Positions 5,271-7,031 of a stretch of 7,031 nucleotides of DNA are shown piece by piece; the first letter of the stretch is position 1, and each line of letters starts with the position of its first letter. Source of the DNA: Limnohabitans sp. Rim8 (lineage in GTDB: Bacteria; Pseudomonadota; Gammaproteobacteria; Burkholderiales; Burkholderiaceae_C). The notes below the pieces were generated by a model. That model saw nothing but the letters and a program-made list of their open reading frames with translations. It did not search any database and was not told the origin of the DNA. The stretch lies in contig CAMDXR010000165.1 in the NCBI GenBank assembly GCA_945877725.1, forward strand, positions 1 through 7,031. Direction: 5' to 3'. A program made the position numbers and the translations under genes.

Positions 5271-7031
5271 CAGTTAAAAAACTTGTAGCCGTGCTGGTTC
5301 AGCCAAGCCATGTAGTCCTGCATATTGACGGTGCCCGTTTTGTGCTCAAGCTGCTTGATTGCTGCAATGTCTTCGCTGGTGCGTGTGTCGGTGTTGATAT
5401 CTGGCGGGCGCGGGGTGAAGGTTATGAATGACTGCGTGTCGGCATTGACCATGCTGCGGTTGCCCTGCGCATCGGGCGGGCCAAAGCCCATGGTGCGCTG
5501 CGTGTTGCCGCTGACCGCGCCGTTGACCGTACGGTCTTCTACCGGGTAATTGTTCGTGCCAAAGAAGCCATCGAAATACCCGTTAACGCTAAACGTATTA
5601 GGCGCCTTGGCGGAGTCGCCAAAGCGAATGGCATTGCTCTGGTCGTGAATGACCGCTGTGTTATTGGGGACGACTGCTTCATCAATGTTCTTGATCTTGA
5701 CACCCGTGCTTTGGGCCTGGCCCAGCATCCAATTCAAAGCAACCCTTGACAAGCTGTTTTCTGAAGCACCGTAGCCCCCGCCAATGTCGGCGTGCGCGCC
5801 CAAGAAGCCTTGCTCAATGCGGATGGCTCCGGGCGTTCTGCTGGCGGCTCCAATGGATTCAAGTGGAAAGCCGCCCCAGTGTCTGCTGCCTGTGATATGG
5901 GTGCGTGTGCGGTCGTAATAGTTATTGTTGGCGAGCAAGTTCCAAGTGCTGTTGGGTTGTATGCGGTATTCATTGAGAGCTACCGCTTGCGCCACACTTT
6001 TGAACTGGCTGGGTATATTCATGTTGTAGGTGGTGCCGCTGAGGTTGGTAGAAAGCACGGTGTCCCACAGGCCCATGAAGCGGAAGTTCACTTTTTGGCA
6101 CTGGGGGGTTTCATTTTTGTCCTTGTAGCCGTACCAGTAATTGCCATCAGTGTCCTGCTTGGAGGCGTTCACAATGCGGTTAGAAAAATCGCGGGCTTCA
6201 GCAGCTCCTCGGCTGAAGCCGACGATGTCGATGTTTAAAACTTTGTTGTCGTCATTTTCAGCCCGTGCTTCTTCGTTTATGTACAGCATCATGCGGTCGA
6301 TGCGGGTACCGCCAGTGGCGTTGATTGCCGCATCCAATAGTGGTACTTTGATATCACCATACAAGTCGCGATTCTCATGTGGCGTACCGACCCCAGTGAC
6401 ATAACGCACATTACCGTTGGCTACTTCGTCGTAAGCATCCCGGAAATGAACCACATTGCTTAACGTACTGTCATGGGCAGCAAGCCAGGTGGTGTCATCT
6501 GTGTTCCCCGTCCCATCAAACGCAAACAGCACCAACCCATCGGGGTCGATGAAGGTCAGGGGGTTGCCCGCTACATACAGATAAGCGTTGGGGCCATCGG
6601 GCTGGCCCAGGGGGTCGGGCGTGAGGTATTGGCCGGTTTGCGGGTCGTAGTAGCGTTGGCGGTTGTAGTGCAGGCCGGTTTCGGGGTCCAGGTGCTGGCC
6701 GGGCAGGCGCAGGTTCAGGGTGAAGGGGGCGGCGCTTGCGGAGGAGGCGGCGGCGCTAGAGGCAGCGGCGGTGTCCGCAGCAGAAGCAGAATCTGAAGCA
6801 GAAGCAGAAGCCTCAAAGGTGCGCACAGTGGCAGCGCCAAAGGGGGCGTAGTGGGCGGTCCAGACTGGGTTGGCGTTGGTGTCGGTGGCCAGCTCGGGTG
6901 CGCCCAGGTGGTTGCTGTGCACGAAGGTCAAGCGCCAGGGAGAGCCCACGATGGGGCTGGCCAGGGCTTGAGTCCAGGTGCAAAGCAAGGCCCAACGGTC
7001 TTGCGCCAGGGGCACGTCTTGGGCCAGTGCC
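5270..7031 (-). CDS. Rhs-family polymorphic toxin with DUF2235 (Tle1-like) alpha/beta-hydrolase tip, 5' end outside window
   Basis: The frame is open to the window edge, so the N-terminus is missing; GTG 7015 is internal. Numbering from that codon, 33-60 is the last YD-repeat segment (VHSNHLGAPE, HYAPFG). Residues 68-96 are a Ser/Ala-rich insertion and 101-161 are the Rhs core (GLHYNRQRYYDPQTGQYLTPDPLG, then NPLTFIDPDGL). The toxin tip follows at once: FDGTGN (166-171), nucleophile elbow GFSRGAA (266-272) with Ser268, GLWDTV (315-320), ALNEYR (346-351) and GAHADIGGGY (406-415) with likely catalytic Asp410. His457 is a candidate third triad member. These are hallmarks of DUF2235, the fold of Tle1 phospholipase effectors of type VI secretion. 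By family knowledge the Rhs shell encapsulates the tip, self-cleavage near DPxGL frees it, and it attacks membrane phospholipids of rival cells. Delivery by type VI secretion is inferred, since no PAAR or VgrG is visible. The lipoprotein directly downstream is the likely immunity gene. Confidence 0.93.
   Translation of the reverse strand, partial: ALAQDVPLAQDRWALLCTWTQALASPIVGSPWRLTFVHSNHLGAPELATDTNANPVWTAHYAPFGAATVRTFEASASASDSASAADTAAASSAAASSASAAPFTLNLRLPGQHLDPETGLHYNRQRYYDPQTGQYLTPDPLGQPDGPNAYLYVAGNPLTFIDPDGLVLFAFDGTGNTDDTTWLAAHDSTLSNVVHFRDAYDEVANGNVRYVTGVGTPHENRDLYGDIKVPLLDAAINATGGTRIDRMMLYINEEARAENDDNKVLNIDIVGFSRGAAEARDFSNRIVNASKQDTDGNYWYGYKDKNETPQCQKVNFRFMGLWDTVLSTNLSGTTYNMNIPSQFKSVAQAVALNEYRIQPNSTWNLLANNNYYDRTRTHITGSRHWGGFPLESIGAASRTPGAIRIEQGFLGAHADIGGGYGASENSLSRVALNWMLGQAQSTGVKIKNIDEAVVPNNTAVIHDQSNAIRFGDSAKAPNTFSVNGYFDGFFGTNNYPVEDRTVNGAVSGNTQRTMGFGPPDAQGNRSMVNADTQSFITFTPRPPDINTDTRTSEDIAAIKQLEHKTGTVNMQDYMAWLNQHGYKFFN
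6533..6547 (-). other. Rhs core / toxin junction (DPDGL)
   Basis: These codons encode Asp-Pro-Asp-Gly-Leu, the conserved end of Rhs cores where many Rhs proteins are processed and where toxin tips are exchanged. The hydrolase's first strand (LVLFAFDGTGN) begins at the Leu itself, so core and tip are joined with no linker. Autoproteolysis is family knowledge and is not shown by this sequence alone. Confidence 0.75.
6728..6814 (-). repeat. Ser/Ala-rich low-complexity insertion in the Rhs gene, with GCTTCT hexamer repeat
   Basis: A run of 29 residues (68-96 by GTG 7015 numbering) consists only of Ala, Ser, Asp, Thr and one Glu. Bases 6782-6811 read on the minus strand are five consecutive GCTTCT-like hexamers (Ala-Ser pairs, one GAT for Asp and one TCA variant). 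The rest is GC-rich Ala/Ser codons. It separates the final YD repeat from the Rhs core. The unit is 6 bp, so slippage would change length by Ala-Ser pairs without shifting frame. Confidence 0.8.

Noticed and set aside
5792..6238. 148-codon open frame on the + strand inside the toxin tip
   Set aside because: It lies wholly antisense to the DUF2235 domain, whose motifs prove the minus strand. Its translation shows no recognisable domain.
6999..7031. GTG at 7015 as the start of the Rhs gene
   Set aside because: The same frame stays open to the window edge (Ala-Leu-Ala-Gln-Asp just upstream), and Rhs proteins are far longer, so this is an internal codon.

Overview
The window looks like chromosomal DNA of a Gram-negative proteobacterium. 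It encodes a GDSL autotransporter, an outer-membrane-type lipoprotein, a CsgG-like secreted protein and an Rhs toxin. Moderate-to-high GC and the style of these proteins suggest a betaproteobacterium of the order Burkholderiales, possibly Comamonadaceae. That placement is an impression from protein style, not a search result.

Layout, left to right. (1) Bases 1-303 (+) are the C-terminal 100 codons of moaC, for molybdenum cofactor synthesis. A perfect 14-bp inverted repeat and a second small hairpin follow its stop. (2) Bases 391-584 are a very AT-rich leader with a candidate promoter and a strong ribosome binding site. (3) Bases 585-2537 (+) encode a complete 650-residue GDSL esterase/lipase autotransporter of the EstA type. 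(4) Convergent to it, 2583-3851 (-) encodes an exported CsgG/HfaB-like protein with an added C-terminal domain. (5) Bases 3852-3958 are an AT-rich gap. (6) Bases 3959-4327 (-), 4331-5254 (-) and 5270-7031 (-) form a tight minus-strand cluster. In transcription order it is the 3' part of an Rhs-family polymorphic toxin whose tip is a DUF2235 (Tle1-like) alpha/beta-hydrolase, a 307-residue lipoprotein of unrecognised family, and a small DUF192 protein.

The most interesting unit is the Rhs/lipoprotein pair. The Rhs core ends in the usual DPxGL motif and runs straight into a hydrolase carrying FDGTGN, GFSRGAA, GLWDTV and GAHADIGGGY. The lipoprotein starts 15 nt after the toxin stop, so it is the natural candidate for the cognate periplasmic immunity protein against a phospholipase effector. 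Base composition falls from the Rhs core into the toxin tip and the lipoprotein, as expected for an exchangeable toxin/immunity cassette. The delivery system (PAAR, VgrG, type VI secretion genes) and the toxin N-terminus lie outside the window.

No tRNA, rRNA, CRISPR array, insertion sequence or transposase gene was seen.
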